A stretch of DNA of 64,000 bases from Rhizobiaceae bacterium (lineage in GTDB: Bacteria > Pseudomonadota > Alphaproteobacteria > Rhizobiales > Rhizobiaceae): NCBI GenBank assembly GCA_016742175.1, contig JACVCH010000005.1, positions 62,001 through 126,000 on the forward strand, given 5' to 3'. A program made the position numbers and the translations under genes. The notes beneath the pieces were generated by a model. The model did not search any database and was not told the DNA's origin. It saw only the letters and a list, made by a program, of their open reading frames with translations. The number at the start of each line of letters is the position of its first letter. The first letter of the stretch is position 1. Below, in pieces: positions 27,538 through 36,558 of this stretch.

Positions 27538-28398
27538 TCAGCTAAGAACGACGCGCGGCTCTGCGACGCCCTTGATCGAGAGCCGGCGAGAGAACGTCAT
27601 GCCGGAGCACGGCTCCGCCTCACGTTCGCCGGCATTCATGTCCTGCATGGCCGAGGTGACGAAAAGCGTGTCGAAATCCGCGCCGCCGAAGGCCGGGCAG
27701 GAAAGCTGGCCGGCGGGGAAAAGCTCCGCGCCAATGAACTTGCCTGACGGATCGTAGCAGGCGACACGCCCCGCGCCCCATTGGGCATTCCAGAAATTGC
27801 CTGCTGAATCGAGCACGGCGCCATCGGGGTTCAGCTTTTCACCCCGCAGGTCGAGATAGAGTTCCGGCTCGCCGACTGGCCAGCCATCGGCGGAGCCGAG
27901 CCGCTGCCGCCAGACCTTCTGCAGCCGCGTGTCGGCGAAGTAGGCGATCTCCCGCTCGGGATCGAAACATATCGCGTTGGGGATCGTGACGGCCTGGCGC
28001 AGTTCACGCATTTCGCCGCGATGGTAGCGCCGGATGCTGCCGGCGTCGCGCTCCGCACGCTTGCCCATGGTGCCGATCCAGAAGCCGCCCCATGGGTCGG
28101 CACGGCCGTCATTGGTGCGCAGATGCGGCGCGAGTTGGAGAGGCGCGATCAGTTCGCGTTTGTCCGTGTCGAGATCGACGCGCCAGAGCCCCGACCGCTC
28201 GGCGACCAGCACATGGGTGTGATCGATCCATCCGCCAGCGGAAACGTGGTCGCCGAAGTGATGGACCTTCGTCTCTCCGTCCTTTCGGCGCAGCATGCGA
28301 TCGTTGACGATGTCGAACCAGATCAGCTCGCCGCGTTCGGGATGCCAGAGCGCGCCTTCGCCGAGTTCGCAGCGCTGCGCGTCGAATACGTCGTTCAT
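27538..28398 (-). CDS. SMP-30/gluconolactonase-family sugar lactonase
   Basis: A 286-residue six-bladed propeller of the SMP-30/gluconolactonase/LRE family. Metal-binding positions appear in CELGEGALWHPE (Glu), RTNDGRADPWGGFWIGTMG (Asn/Asp) and LNPDGAVLD (Asp). It probably opens D-galactono-1,4-lactone and/or L-arabinono-lactone made by the galactose dehydrogenase encoded at 30046. It is divergent from dgoK (83 bases), which carries the next part of the pathway. Its end is one base from the stop of the REC-GGDEF-EAL gene. Confidence 0.88.
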   Translation of the reverse strand: MNDVFDAQRCELGEGALWHPERGELIWFDIVNDRMLRRKDGETKVHHFGDHVSAGGWIDHTHVLVAERSGLWRVDLDTDKRELIAPLQLAPHLRTNDGRADPWGGFWIGTMGKRAERDAGSIRRYHRGEMRELRQAVTIPNAICFDPEREIAYFADTRLQKVWRQRLGSADGWPVGEPELYLDLRGEKLNPDGAVLDSAGNFWNAQWGAGRVACYDPSGKFIGAELFPAGQLSCPAFGGADFDTLFVTSAMQDMNAGEREAEPCSGMTFSRRLSIKGVAEPRVVLS

Positions 28399-28481
28399 GC
28401 CTTACTCCATGGCGTCTGATGAGCATCGAAAACCGGCCGCGAACATGCAAGAAGTGCTGAAGCAAATCGAACGAGGCTGAG

Positions 28482-29399
28482 ATGACGCCGACATTGATCG
28501 CGCTCGACTGGGGAACGAGCTCGCTGCGCGCCTACCTTCTCGGCGCTGGCGGCCTCGTTATCGAAGAGTGCACCGAACCGCTCGGGATCATGAAGATCGC
28601 CGATCGCAATTTTGCCGCCCCCTACGACGCCGTCACGGGCGACTGGCGCGCGCGCTGGCCGCACCTGAACGCGCTGGCTTCGGGCATGATCGGCAGCGCC
28701 CAGGGCTGGGTCGAAGCGCCCTATGCACGGCTGCCCGCCGGCATCGACGACATCGCGCATGCCCTCGTTCCCGTCCCCGGCACGTCGCTTCACATCGTGC
28801 CTGGCCTGTTGCAGACGGGCGATGCGGCCAATGTCATGCGCGGCGAGGAGACCCAGATCTTCGGCGCGCTGAAGATCGCGCCGGAACTTGGCGCACGAGG
28901 CGAACTCGTCCTGCCCGGAACGCATTCGAAGTGGGTTTCGCTCGCCAAGGGCAAGGTGGCCCGCTTCGAAACCTACATGACCGGCGAACTCTTCGCCGTC
29001 CTGCGCGACCATTCGATCCTCGGCGCCTTTGCGAAGACGGGCGAGCCCCCGCATCCGCGCGATGCCGAAAACGCGTTCCTGCGCGGCGTCGATGCCGTCA
29101 GGAACGGCGATGGCCGCGCCGACCAGCTCCTGTTCTCGGCCCGCGCCCTCGTTCTGGCCGGCGAACTCGACCCGGCCTGCAGCCTCGACTATCTGTCGGG
29201 CCTGCTGATCGGCGCCGAACTGGCCTCGGCGCTGGAAGAAAGGCGGGCAGCACCCGTCCTGATCGGCGACAAGGCCCTGTGCGCGCGCTACCGGCTGGCG
29301 TTCTCCCGCTTCGGGCTGGATAAAGTCGACGAGATCGAAGGCGCTGCCGTCGCGGGCCTCTGGGCGATCGCCTTGGCCGCCGGGCTGGCCAGTCAATAG
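28482..29399 (+). CDS. dgoK: 2-dehydro-3-deoxygalactonokinase
   Basis: A 305-residue DgoK that phosphorylates 2-keto-3-deoxygalactonate with ATP. The N-terminus (IALDWGTSSLRAYLL) and PGTHSKWV segment are diagnostic. It is the fourth step of the De Ley-Doudoroff galactose route. dgoA follows, with its Shine-Dalgarno inside the dgoK stop region, so the two are coupled. Confidence 0.95.
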   Translation: MTPTLIALDWGTSSLRAYLLGAGGLVIEECTEPLGIMKIADRNFAAPYDAVTGDWRARWPHLNALASGMIGSAQGWVEAPYARLPAGIDDIAHALVPVPGTSLHIVPGLLQTGDAANVMRGEETQIFGALKIAPELGARGELVLPGTHSKWVSLAKGKVARFETYMTGELFAVLRDHSILGAFAKTGEPPHPRDAENAFLRGVDAVRNGDGRADQLLFSARALVLAGELDPACSLDYLSGLLIGAELASALEERRAAPVLIGDKALCARYRLAFSRFGLDKVDEIEGAAVAGLWAIALAAGLASQ

Positions 29400-29411
29400 A
29401 GGATGAACCGC

Positions 29412-30044
29412 ATGAGCGAACTCCAGCCTTATCTCGACCGCCTGCCGCTGATCGCGATCCTGCGCGGCGTCACGCCGGACGAGATATTGCCGATCGCGGG
29501 CGAACTTGTCGCGGGGGGATTTTCCATCATCGAAGTGCCGCTGAATTCGCCCAATGCCGTCGAAAGCATCCGCCGGCTTACTGCCGAACATGGCGATCGC
29601 GTCCTGATCGGCGCCGGCACCGTCACGCGGCCGGACCAGGTCGATGACGTCGCAAGGGCGGGCGGGCGCATCATCGTGATGCCGCATGCCGATTTCGAAG
29701 TCATTCGCGCCGCGAAGGCCGCAGGATTGGTCTGCGCGCCGGGGATCGCGACCCCGACGGAAGGCTTCGCCGCGCTCGGCGCCGGGGCCGATGCGCTGAA
29801 GCTCTTCCCGGCCGAATTGCTGCCGCCAACGGTCCTGAAGGCGATGCGATCCGTCTTTTCGAAGGAAACGCGGTTCCTGCCGGTCGGCGGCATCACGCCG
29901 CAAACCATGGCATCGTATCGCGCTGCCGGCGCGGCCGGCTTCGGCCTCGGCTCCGCGCTCTACAAGCCGGGAATGGGCGCGGCGGAGGTCGGCGCCAACG
30001 CCCGCGCCTTCGTGAAAGCCTGGCGCGATCTCGACGCTGGCTAG
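29412..30044 (+). CDS. dgoA: 2-dehydro-3-deoxy-6-phosphogalactonate aldolase
   Basis: A 210-residue class I aldolase that splits KDPGal to pyruvate and glyceraldehyde 3-phosphate. The Schiff-base Lys is in DALKLFPAE (about residue 126), the Glu is in IEVPLNS, and the phosphate loop is VGGITP. ATG at 29412 is preferred over 29403 because TAGAGGA then sits 8 bases upstream; the earlier ATG overlaps that site. It converges on the galactose dehydrogenase gene. Confidence 0.94.
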   Translation: MSELQPYLDRLPLIAILRGVTPDEILPIAGELVAGGFSIIEVPLNSPNAVESIRRLTAEHGDRVLIGAGTVTRPDQVDDVARAGGRIIVMPHADFEVIRAAKAAGLVCAPGIATPTEGFAALGAGADALKLFPAELLPPTVLKAMRSVFSKETRFLPVGGITPQTMASYRAAGAAGFGLGSALYKPGMGAAEVGANARAFVKAWRDLDAG

Positions 30045-30045
30045 G

Positions 30046-30978
30046 TCAGCCATCGTCGTGGAAGGCGGGTGCCGGCACGCGCTTGCCCAGCATGAAGGCG
30101 TCCGCCACATGGACCAGCGGCGCGAGGTCGACATCGACCCGGCGCTCGGCAACCAGCGCCGCGAAGTGCCGGTAGAGCCCGTCATATTCCCCGTCCGGCC
30201 CCTCCGCGACGCGTTGCCCGTCGACATCGAGCACCGCGCCGCCGGACGAGAGCCGGACATGGCCTTCGGCGGTCGCAATGTCGATGTTCCAGCTTTGCGG
30301 CCCGGTCTGGCGCCAGTCGAATTCGGCCCGGATCGGCGTTCCCAGATGATCGGCGAACCGAATATCGGCAGCGATCGGCGCGGCGCGGTTCTCGGGAAAT
30401 TCGAGCGTGGCGCTCGAAACATGCACGGGATGCGGCACGATCTCGGTCAGGATCGAAAGCGCATTGATGCCCGGATCGAAGACGCCGAGCCCGCCCGGCT
30501 GCCAGATCCACTCCTGCCCCGGATGCCAGCGGCGGACATCCTCCTTCCAGACGATCTCGACGGACTGGATGGTGCGCTCCGCCAGCAGCGCCTTCGCCTG
30601 CGGCACGGCATGGGCATGGCGCGAATGCCAGGTGGCGAACAGCGCGACGCCCTTGTCGCGCGCCAGCCGGACCAGAGCCTGCACCTCCGCGACGCTCGCG
30701 CCCGGCGGCTTTTCCAGCATCACGTGCCTGCCGGCCGAAAGCGCCTGCCAGGCGGCATCGAACCGCGCCTGCGGCGGCATGCAGAGCGACACGGCTCCGA
30801 TCTCCGGCCGCGCGGAGAGAAGTTCGTCGATGGTCGCGAAATTGGCGACGCCGTTGACCGTCGTGTGACGGCTGACGGTTGCGGCGAGGCGGAAATAGTC
30901 GCTCTTTTCGATGGACGGCAGATGCTGGTCGCGGGCGATCTTGCCGACGCCGACGATGGCGACGTCAATGGCTGTCAC
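30046..30978 (-). CDS. gal: D-galactose (L-arabinose) 1-dehydrogenase, Gfo/Idh family
   Basis: A 310-residue NAD(P)-dependent dehydrogenase that makes galactono- or arabinono-lactone. The nucleotide-binding segment is AIVGVGKIARDQH, the EKP motif is in LEKPPGAS, and the WHPGQEWIWQPGGLGV block is the signature of Pseudomonas galactose dehydrogenase and Azospirillum arabinose dehydrogenase. A GTG at 30978 is chosen as start; it overlaps the dehydratase stop by 14 bases, so the gene is coupled to it. The enzyme serves both sugars in characterised relatives, which fits the mixed pathway here. Confidence 0.9.
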   Translation of the reverse strand: MTAIDVAIVGVGKIARDQHLPSIEKSDYFRLAATVSRHTTVNGVANFATIDELLSARPEIGAVSLCMPPQARFDAAWQALSAGRHVMLEKPPGASVAEVQALVRLARDKGVALFATWHSRHAHAVPQAKALLAERTIQSVEIVWKEDVRRWHPGQEWIWQPGGLGVFDPGINALSILTEIVPHPVHVSSATLEFPENRAAPIAADIRFADHLGTPIRAEFDWRQTGPQSWNIDIATAEGHVRLSSGGAVLDVDGQRVAEGPDGEYDGLYRHFAALVAERRVDVDLAPLVHVADAFMLGKRVPAPAFHDDG

Positions 30979-32707
30979 GACCGACCGCCTTTCCGCGCGC
31001 GCCCTTGAGGAAGTCGAAATCGGCGCCGGTATCCGCGCCCTCGACATGGGTGTGGAAGAGTTGCGCGTAGCCGCCGCGCGGCGGGTCCGCGAGTGGCTTC
31101 CAGCGCGCAAGGCGCGCGGCCATCTCGGCATCCGAAATGTCGAGATGAAGCCTGCGGTTCGGCACGTCGACCTCGATCGTGTCGCCCGTCTCGACGATCG
31201 CCAGCGGCCCGCCGACGGCGGCCTCGGGCGCGGTATGCAGGATGACGGTTCCGTAAGCCGTGCCTGACATACGCGCATCCGAAATGCGCACCATGTCGGT
31301 GATGCCCTTCTTCAGCACCTTCGGCGGCAGCCCCATATTGCCGACCTCCGCCATGCCGGGATATCCCTTCGGGCCGCAGTTCTTCATCACCATGATCGAG
31401 GTTTCGTCGATGTCGAGCGCGTCGTCATTGATCTTGGCCTTGTAGTCGTCGATGTCCTCGAAGACGACGGCGCGGCCGCGATGGGTGAGGAGATGCGGGC
31501 TCGCCGCGGACGGCTTCAGCACCGCGCCCTTCGGCGCCAGGTTTCCCTTGAGCACCGCGATCCCGCCCTGGCTGGTCAGCGCCTTCTCCACCGGCAGGAT
31601 GACGTCCTCGTTCCAGTTGCGCGCGTCGGCGACCTCGCTCCAGATCGTCTCGCCCGAAACGGTGATGGCGTCCCTGTTCAGGAGGCCCGCTTCCCCGAGC
31701 CGCTTGATGACGACGGGAAGACCGCCGGCATAGAAGAACTCTTCCATCAGATACTTGCCCGAGGGCATGAGGTTGACGATGGTCGGCACGTCGCGGCCGA
31801 GCCTGTCCCAGTCGTCGAGCGTCAGGTCGACGCCGACGCGGCCGGCGATGGCGAGAAGATGGATCACGGCATTGGTCGACCCGCCGATCGCGCCATTCGT
31901 CCGGATAGCGTTCTCGAAGGCCTGCCGCGTCAGGATGTCGGAGGGTTTCAGATCGTCCTTGACCATGTCGACGATGCGCCGACCCGTCAGATGCGCCATC
32001 ACGCGGCGGCGGCTATCGACGGCGGGAATCGCGGCGTTGCCGGAGAGCGCCATGCCGAGCGCCTCGGCCATCGAGGCCATGGTCGAGGCGGTGCCCATCG
32101 TGTTGCACGAACCGGGGCTGCGCGACATCGCCTGCTCCGCTTCCAGGAAATCCTCGCCCGTCATCTTGCCGGCCTTGATGTCTTCCGACATCTGCCAGAG
32201 CGCCGTGCCCGAGCCGACCCGGTTGCCCCGGAACCAGCCATTGAGCATCGGCCCTCCTGACACGGCGATGGCCGGAATGTCGACGCTGGCCGCGCCCATG
32301 AGGAGCGCCGGCGTGGTCTTGTCGCAGCCGACCAGCAGCACGACGCCGTCGATCGGGTTGGCGCGCAGCGCCTCCTCGACATCCATGGCCGCGAGGTTGC
32401 GAAACATCATGGCGGAGGGGCGCAGCGAGCTTTCGCCCGTCGAGAAGACCGGGAACTCCACCGGCAGCCCGCCCGCCTCGTAGATGCCGTGCTTCACGCG
32501 CTGGGCGAGATCGCGCAGATGCGCGTTGCAGGGCGTCAGTTCCGACCAGGTGTTGCAGATGCCGATCACAGGTCGCCCGTCGAAGAGGTCGGCCGGCAAT
32601 CCTTGGTTCTTCATCCACGAGCGGTGGTAGATGTGGTCGCGCGACGTGCCGCCATACCACTCCTGCGAGCGCAGCTTGCGGGGCCATTCGGCCTTGGTGA
32701 AACTCAT
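30965..32707 (-). CDS. IlvD/Edd-family sugar-acid dehydratase (arabinonate/galactonate)
   Basis: A 580-residue Fe-S dehydratase of the IlvD/Edd superfamily, in the sugar-acid branch (L-arabinonate, D-xylonate or D-galactonate dehydratase). Cluster cysteines occur in ICNTWSEL, VGCDKTTPA and RSPGSCNTMG. The C-terminal KNCGPKGYPGM and DARMSGTAYG blocks are normal. It converts the lactonase product to a 2-keto-3-deoxy acid, feeding DgoK/DgoA (C6) or GguC/AraD1 (C5). It lies 24 bases after gguC and overlaps the dehydrogenase gene. Confidence 0.92.
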   Translation of the reverse strand: MSFTKAEWPRKLRSQEWYGGTSRDHIYHRSWMKNQGLPADLFDGRPVIGICNTWSELTPCNAHLRDLAQRVKHGIYEAGGLPVEFPVFSTGESSLRPSAMMFRNLAAMDVEEALRANPIDGVVLLVGCDKTTPALLMGAASVDIPAIAVSGGPMLNGWFRGNRVGSGTALWQMSEDIKAGKMTGEDFLEAEQAMSRSPGSCNTMGTASTMASMAEALGMALSGNAAIPAVDSRRRVMAHLTGRRIVDMVKDDLKPSDILTRQAFENAIRTNGAIGGSTNAVIHLLAIAGRVGVDLTLDDWDRLGRDVPTIVNLMPSGKYLMEEFFYAGGLPVVIKRLGEAGLLNRDAITVSGETIWSEVADARNWNEDVILPVEKALTSQGGIAVLKGNLAPKGAVLKPSAASPHLLTHRGRAVVFEDIDDYKAKINDDALDIDETSIMVMKNCGPKGYPGMAEVGNMGLPPKVLKKGITDMVRISDARMSGTAYGTVILHTAPEAAVGGPLAIVETGDTIEVDVPNRRLHLDISDAEMAARLARWKPLADPPRGGYAQLFHTHVEGADTGADFDFLKGARGKAVGRDSH

Positions 32708-32731
32708 GTGCGCCGGTCTCCGGTCCGTTCG

Positions 32732-33736
32732 TCAAAGCGCATGGACGGCAACCCGCTTGCGATCGTCGGCGCGGCTGTCGATGGCAAGGCCGTTGTGAAG
32801 CGGCAGGCCGAAGCCGGGCGCCGAGATTTCGAACCTGTCGCCCGGCTCCGTCGTCACGCCATCGGCGAAGGACAGCGTGGCCGTGCCGAACATGTGGACA
32901 TGCACGTCGCCCGGCTGCCGGAACAGCGCGTATTTGAAGTGGTGATGTTCGAGATTCGCGATCGAGTGCGACATGTTCGCCTCGCCCGACAGGAACGGCT
33001 TTTCGAAGATCACCTGCGCCCCGCGCCGGATGCGCGATGTGCCGCGCACGTCCTGCGGCAGCGCGCCGATGCGGATTTCGGGGCCGAAGGACGACGGCCT
33101 CAGCTTGGAATGGGCCAGGTAGAGATAGTTGCGGCGCTCCATCACATGGTCGGAGAACTCGTTCGACAGGGCGAAGCCGACGCGGAACGGCGTGCCGTCG
33201 CCGCCGATCACGTAGATGCCCGCAAGCTCCGGCTCCTCGCCTGCGTCCTCGGCGAATAGGGGCGAGGCGAGGTCGCCGCCGGGTGCGACGACGCACGTTC
33301 CGTTGCCCTTGTAGAACCATTCCGGCTGCACGCCGGCGGAGCCGTTCGCCGGCTTGCCGTTCTCGAGGCCCATGCGGAACATCTTCATCGAATCCGTCAG
33401 CGTCTCCTCCGCCGCGGCCGCCTTCTGGTGCATGGCGTCGCGCGTCGCCGCCGATCCAAGATGCGTCAGCCCGGTTCCGGTGACGTGGAGATGGGCGGGG
33501 TCGGGATGGGTGATCGGCGGCAGGATGCGGCCCTCGCCATAGGCGCGGTCGAGGTCGACGGCCGCGCCGAAGCCGAGCGCCGCGATATGCGACTTCAGGT
33601 CGAGGCCGGGCGTCTCCGCGCAATGGAGGGCGAGCGCGTGGACGCTGGCAGCGCCCTTGACCTCGTAGGCTTCCTTGCCTTCGCGCGCGACGACGGCGAT
33701 CGAGCCGTCCGGTTTCCTGATTTGCGAGAGCAGCAT
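32732..33736 (-). CDS. gguC: GguC/AraD1, fumarylacetoacetase-fold 2-keto-3-deoxyarabinonate dehydratase
   Basis: A 334-residue protein of the FAH superfamily matching Agrobacterium GguC, also called AraD1. It is believed to dehydrate 2-keto-3-deoxy-L-arabinonate to alpha-ketoglutarate semialdehyde. FAH-type metal positions are visible in the VVAPGGDL, PFRVGFALSNEFSDH and FGPEIRIG regions. It is the fourth gene of the chvE-gguA-gguB-gguC set. Its presence adds an L-arabinose branch to the galactose pathway. The semialdehyde dehydrogenase is not obvious, though the aldehyde dehydrogenase at 44156 is a distant candidate. Confidence 0.88.
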   Translation of the reverse strand: MLLSQIRKPDGSIAVVAREGKEAYEVKGAASVHALALHCAETPGLDLKSHIAALGFGAAVDLDRAYGEGRILPPITHPDPAHLHVTGTGLTHLGSAATRDAMHQKAAAAEETLTDSMKMFRMGLENGKPANGSAGVQPEWFYKGNGTCVVAPGGDLASPLFAEDAGEEPELAGIYVIGGDGTPFRVGFALSNEFSDHVMERRNYLYLAHSKLRPSSFGPEIRIGALPQDVRGTSRIRRGAQVIFEKPFLSGEANMSHSIANLEHHHFKYALFRQPGDVHVHMFGTATLSFADGVTTEPGDRFEISAPGFGLPLHNGLAIDSRADDRKRVAVHAL

Positions 33737-33745
33737 GGGTGCCTC

Positions 33746-34948
33746 CTAGGCGCGGTTCTTGTTGTAGACGTCGAAGATCACGGCAGCGAGCAGCACCAGC
33801 CCCTTGATGACCTGCTGGTAGTCGATGCCGATGCCGAGGATCGACATGCCGTTGTTCATCACGCCCATGATGAAGGCGCCGATGACGGCCCCCACGATGG
33901 TGCCGACCCCGCCGGCCATCGACGCGCCGCCGATGAAGACGGCCGCGATCACGTCGAGCTCGAAGGAGAGGCCGGCCTTCGGCGTCGCGGTGTTGAGGCG
34001 CGCGGCGAAGACGAGGCCGGCGAGCGCGGCGAGCATGCCCATATTGGCGAAGGTCAGGAACACCAGCCGCTCGGTGCGGATGCCGGAAAGCTTGGCCGCC
34101 TTCTCGTTGCCGCCGATGGCATAGATGCGCCGGCCGATGGTCGTCCGGTTGGCGACGAAGGAATAGATCGCGATCAGGAGCGCCATGACGATGAAGACGT
34201 TGGGCAGGCCCCGGAACGACGCCATCAGGAAGCTCATATAGACGAGGGCGGCGAAGATCAGCGCGTTCTTGACGGCGAAGAGGATGAAGGGCTCCTCGAC
34301 CGTGCCGCGCTTCTGCTCCTGCCGGCGCGCACGCACCGCGAGGTAGAAGAGAAGGCCGGCAACGGCGACGCCCGCGACGAGCGAGAAGACGTTGAGCGCC
34401 TCGCCATTGAAGATGTCCGGCACGAAGCCCGAGGCGATGAGCTGGAAGGTGGGCGGGAAGGGACCGACCGACTGGCCGGCCAGTAGCCACAGCGTCAGCC
34501 CCTTGAAGACGAGCATGCCGGCCAGCGTCACGATGAAGGAGGGGATACGGTAATAGGCGATCCAGAACCCCTGCGCGGCGCCGATCGCTGCCCCAACGCC
34601 GAGGCACAGGATCGCCGCGACGACGAAGTTCATGTCCCACTGGACGATCATCACGGCGGCGAGTGCGCCGACGAAGCCGAGCACCGAGCCGACGGACAGG
34701 TCGATGTGCCCGGACACGATGACGAGCAGCATGCCCACCGCCATGATGACGATGTAGCTGTTCTGCAGGATGAGGTTGGTCAAATTTACCGGCCGCAGCA
34801 ATATGCCGCCGGTGGCGAACTGGAAGAACGCCATGATGACGACGAGCGCGATCAGGATGCCGTACTCGCGCATGTTGTTGCGCAGGAAACGGGCGCCCGA
34901 TGGCGTGGAGGCAGCGGTTCCGGCCGCCTGGTCGATGGTCTGGGCCAT
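33746..34948 (-). CDS. gguB: Sugar ABC transporter permease GguB
   Basis: A 400-residue BPD_transp_2 permease with about 10-11 helices, larger than RbsC because of extra loops, as in the XylH/GguB branch. The conserved motif GHIDLSVGSVLGF is near residues 85-97, and the C-terminal GASMAGGVGTIVGA segment is present. ATG at 34948 has AGGTGG 8 bases upstream; a GTG at 34960 overlaps that site and is rejected. It forms the importer with GguA and ChvE. Confidence 0.94.
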   Translation of the reverse strand: MAQTIDQAAGTAASTPSGARFLRNNMREYGILIALVVIMAFFQFATGGILLRPVNLTNLILQNSYIVIMAVGMLLVIVSGHIDLSVGSVLGFVGALAAVMIVQWDMNFVVAAILCLGVGAAIGAAQGFWIAYYRIPSFIVTLAGMLVFKGLTLWLLAGQSVGPFPPTFQLIASGFVPDIFNGEALNVFSLVAGVAVAGLLFYLAVRARRQEQKRGTVEEPFILFAVKNALIFAALVYMSFLMASFRGLPNVFIVMALLIAIYSFVANRTTIGRRIYAIGGNEKAAKLSGIRTERLVFLTFANMGMLAALAGLVFAARLNTATPKAGLSFELDVIAAVFIGGASMAGGVGTIVGAVIGAFIMGVMNNGMSILGIGIDYQQVIKGLVLLAAVIFDVYNKNRA

Positions 34949-34952
34949 GGGT

Positions 34953-36479
34953 CTATCCACCTGACTTGACGATCATGGACATGATCTTTTCCTGCGTTGC
35001 GTCTGCGGAGGGCAATTCGCCGACGAACCGCCCCCGGTTCATGACGTAGAGCCGGTCGGTGATGCCGAGGAGTTCCGGCATCTCCGACGAGATGACGATC
35101 AGCGATTTGCCGGCGGCCGCGAGGTCGCGGATGATCGTGTAGATCTCGAACTTGGCGCCGACGTCGATGCCGCGCGTCGGCTCGTCGAGGATGAGGATGT
35201 CGGGGTCGGCGAACAGCCATTTCGACAGGACGACCTTCTGCTGGTTGCCGCCCGAAAGGTTCACCGTCGCCTGCTCGATCGAGGAGCTTCGGATGTTGAT
35301 GCGGCGCCGGTAGTCCTCGGCGACCTCGCTCTCGCGGTGCTTGTCGATGACGCCCTGATTGGAGATCGCCGGAAGGTTCGCGAGCGGCACGTTGCGCCGG
35401 ATCGTCTGGTCGAGGACGAGGCCGAAGGTCTTGCGGTCCTCGGTCGCATAGGCGAGCCCGGCCGCGATCGCCTTCGGCACCGAAGAAAGGTCGGTCTTCT
35501 GGCCGTGGACGAACGCCTCGCCCGCCTGCCACTGGCCGTAGGAGCGGCCGAAAAGGCTCATGGCAAGTTCGGTACGCCCGGCGCCCATCAGCCCGGCGAT
35601 GCCCAGCACCTCGCCCTTGTTGAGCGTGAAGGAGACGTCGTCGACGACGCGGCGCTGCCCGTCGATCGGGTGCGTGACGGACCAGTTGCGCACCTCCAGC
35701 ACCGGCCCGCCGATCTTTGGCTGGCGTGGCGGATAGCGGTCCGACAGCGCGCGCCCGACCATGTCGCGGATGACGTCGTCCTCGCGCGCCGGCGCGGCGC
35801 GGCAGTCGAGCGTGCGCACGGTCGCACCGTCGCGCAGGATGGTGATGGCATCGGCGACCTTCGAGACTTCGTTGAGCTTGTGCGAGATCAGGATCGACGA
35901 GATGCCGCGCTCGCGCAGTTCCATCAGCAGCGCGAGAAGCGCGTCGCTGTCCTGTTCGTTGAGCGAGGAGGTCGGCTCGTCGAGGATCAGGAGCCGCACT
36001 TCCTTCGACAGCGCCTTGGCGATCTCGACGAGTTGCTGCTTGCCGAGGCCGAGATGCGCGATCTTCGTGCCCGGCTTTTCGGAGAGGCCGACGCGGGCAA
36101 GCAGTTCCTCGGCGCGCCGGTTGGTCTCGCGCCAGTCGATGACGCCGTTCTGCGCGCGCTCGTTGCCGAGGAAGATGTTCTCGGCGATGGAGAGCAGCGG
36201 CACCAACGCCAGTTCCTGGTGGATGATGATGATACCGTCGCGCTCGCTATCGCGAATGCCGGAGAAGGTCTTCACCTCGCCGTCATAGACGATGTCGCCA
36301 TCGTACTCGCCATGCGGATAGACGCCCGAAAGGACCTTCATCAAGGTCGACTTGCCGGCCCCGTTCTCGCCGACGAGCGCGTGAATCTCCCCGCGGCGGA
36401 CCTTGAAGCTGACATTGTCGAGCGCCTTGACCCCAGGAAATTCCTTGGTGATCGCGCGCATTTCGAGGATCGTTTCCAT
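34953..36479 (-). CDS. gguA: Sugar ABC transporter ATP-binding protein GguA
   Basis: A 508-residue double-domain ATPase. In the first domain Walker A is GENGAGKST, the signature lies around [16 protein letters not shown], and Walker B is [10 protein letters not shown]. In the second, the Walker A-like loop is degenerate (GLMGAGRTE), the signature is [13 protein letters not shown], and Walker B is [12 protein letters not shown]. This is the RbsA/XylG pattern. A hairpin plus T-run separates it from chvE, which would lower its expression relative to the binding protein. Confidence 0.95.
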   Translation of the reverse strand: METILEMRAITKEFPGVKALDNVSFKVRRGEIHALVGENGAGKSTLMKVLSGVYPHGEYDGDIVYDGEVKTFSGIRDSERDGIIIIHQELALVPLLSIAENIFLGNERAQNGVIDWRETNRRAEELLARVGLSEKPGTKIAHLGLGKQQLVEIAKALSKEVRLLILDEPTSSLNEQDSDALLALLMELRERGISSILISHKLNEVSKVADAITILRDGATVRTLDCRAAPAREDDVIRDMVGRALSDRYPPRQPKIGGPVLEVRNWSVTHPIDGQRRVVDDVSFTLNKGEVLGIAGLMGAGRTELAMSLFGRSYGQWQAGEAFVHGQKTDLSSVPKAIAAGLAYATEDRKTFGLVLDQTIRRNVPLANLPAISNQGVIDKHRESEVAEDYRRRINIRSSSIEQATVNLSGGNQQKVVLSKWLFADPDILILDEPTRGIDVGAKFEIYTIIRDLAAAGKSLIVISSEMPELLGITDRLYVMNRGRFVGELPSADATQEKIMSMIVKSGG

Positions 36480-36510
36480 CGCTCTCGCGTCGCCGGCAGG
36501 GGATGAAAAA

Positions 36511-36542
36511 AAACTCGGGCCAGGCCTTCCGCCCGACCCGAG
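36511..36542 (-). terminator. Leaky terminator between chvE and gguA
   Basis: On the minus strand, arms at 36514-36519 and 36537-36542, with further inner pairing, are followed by eight T residues. The placement right after chvE suits a partial terminator that lets the binding protein be made in excess of the membrane components. Confidence 0.75.
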
Positions 36543-36558
36543 AGGCGGGGAGGAACCC

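Noticed and set aside
32013-34640. An 875-codon minus-strand frame running across the dehydratase and permease genes
   Set aside because: It is the other frame of gguB, gguC and the dehydratase gene, all of which have clear family motifs; its translation is arginine-rich and unrecognisable.
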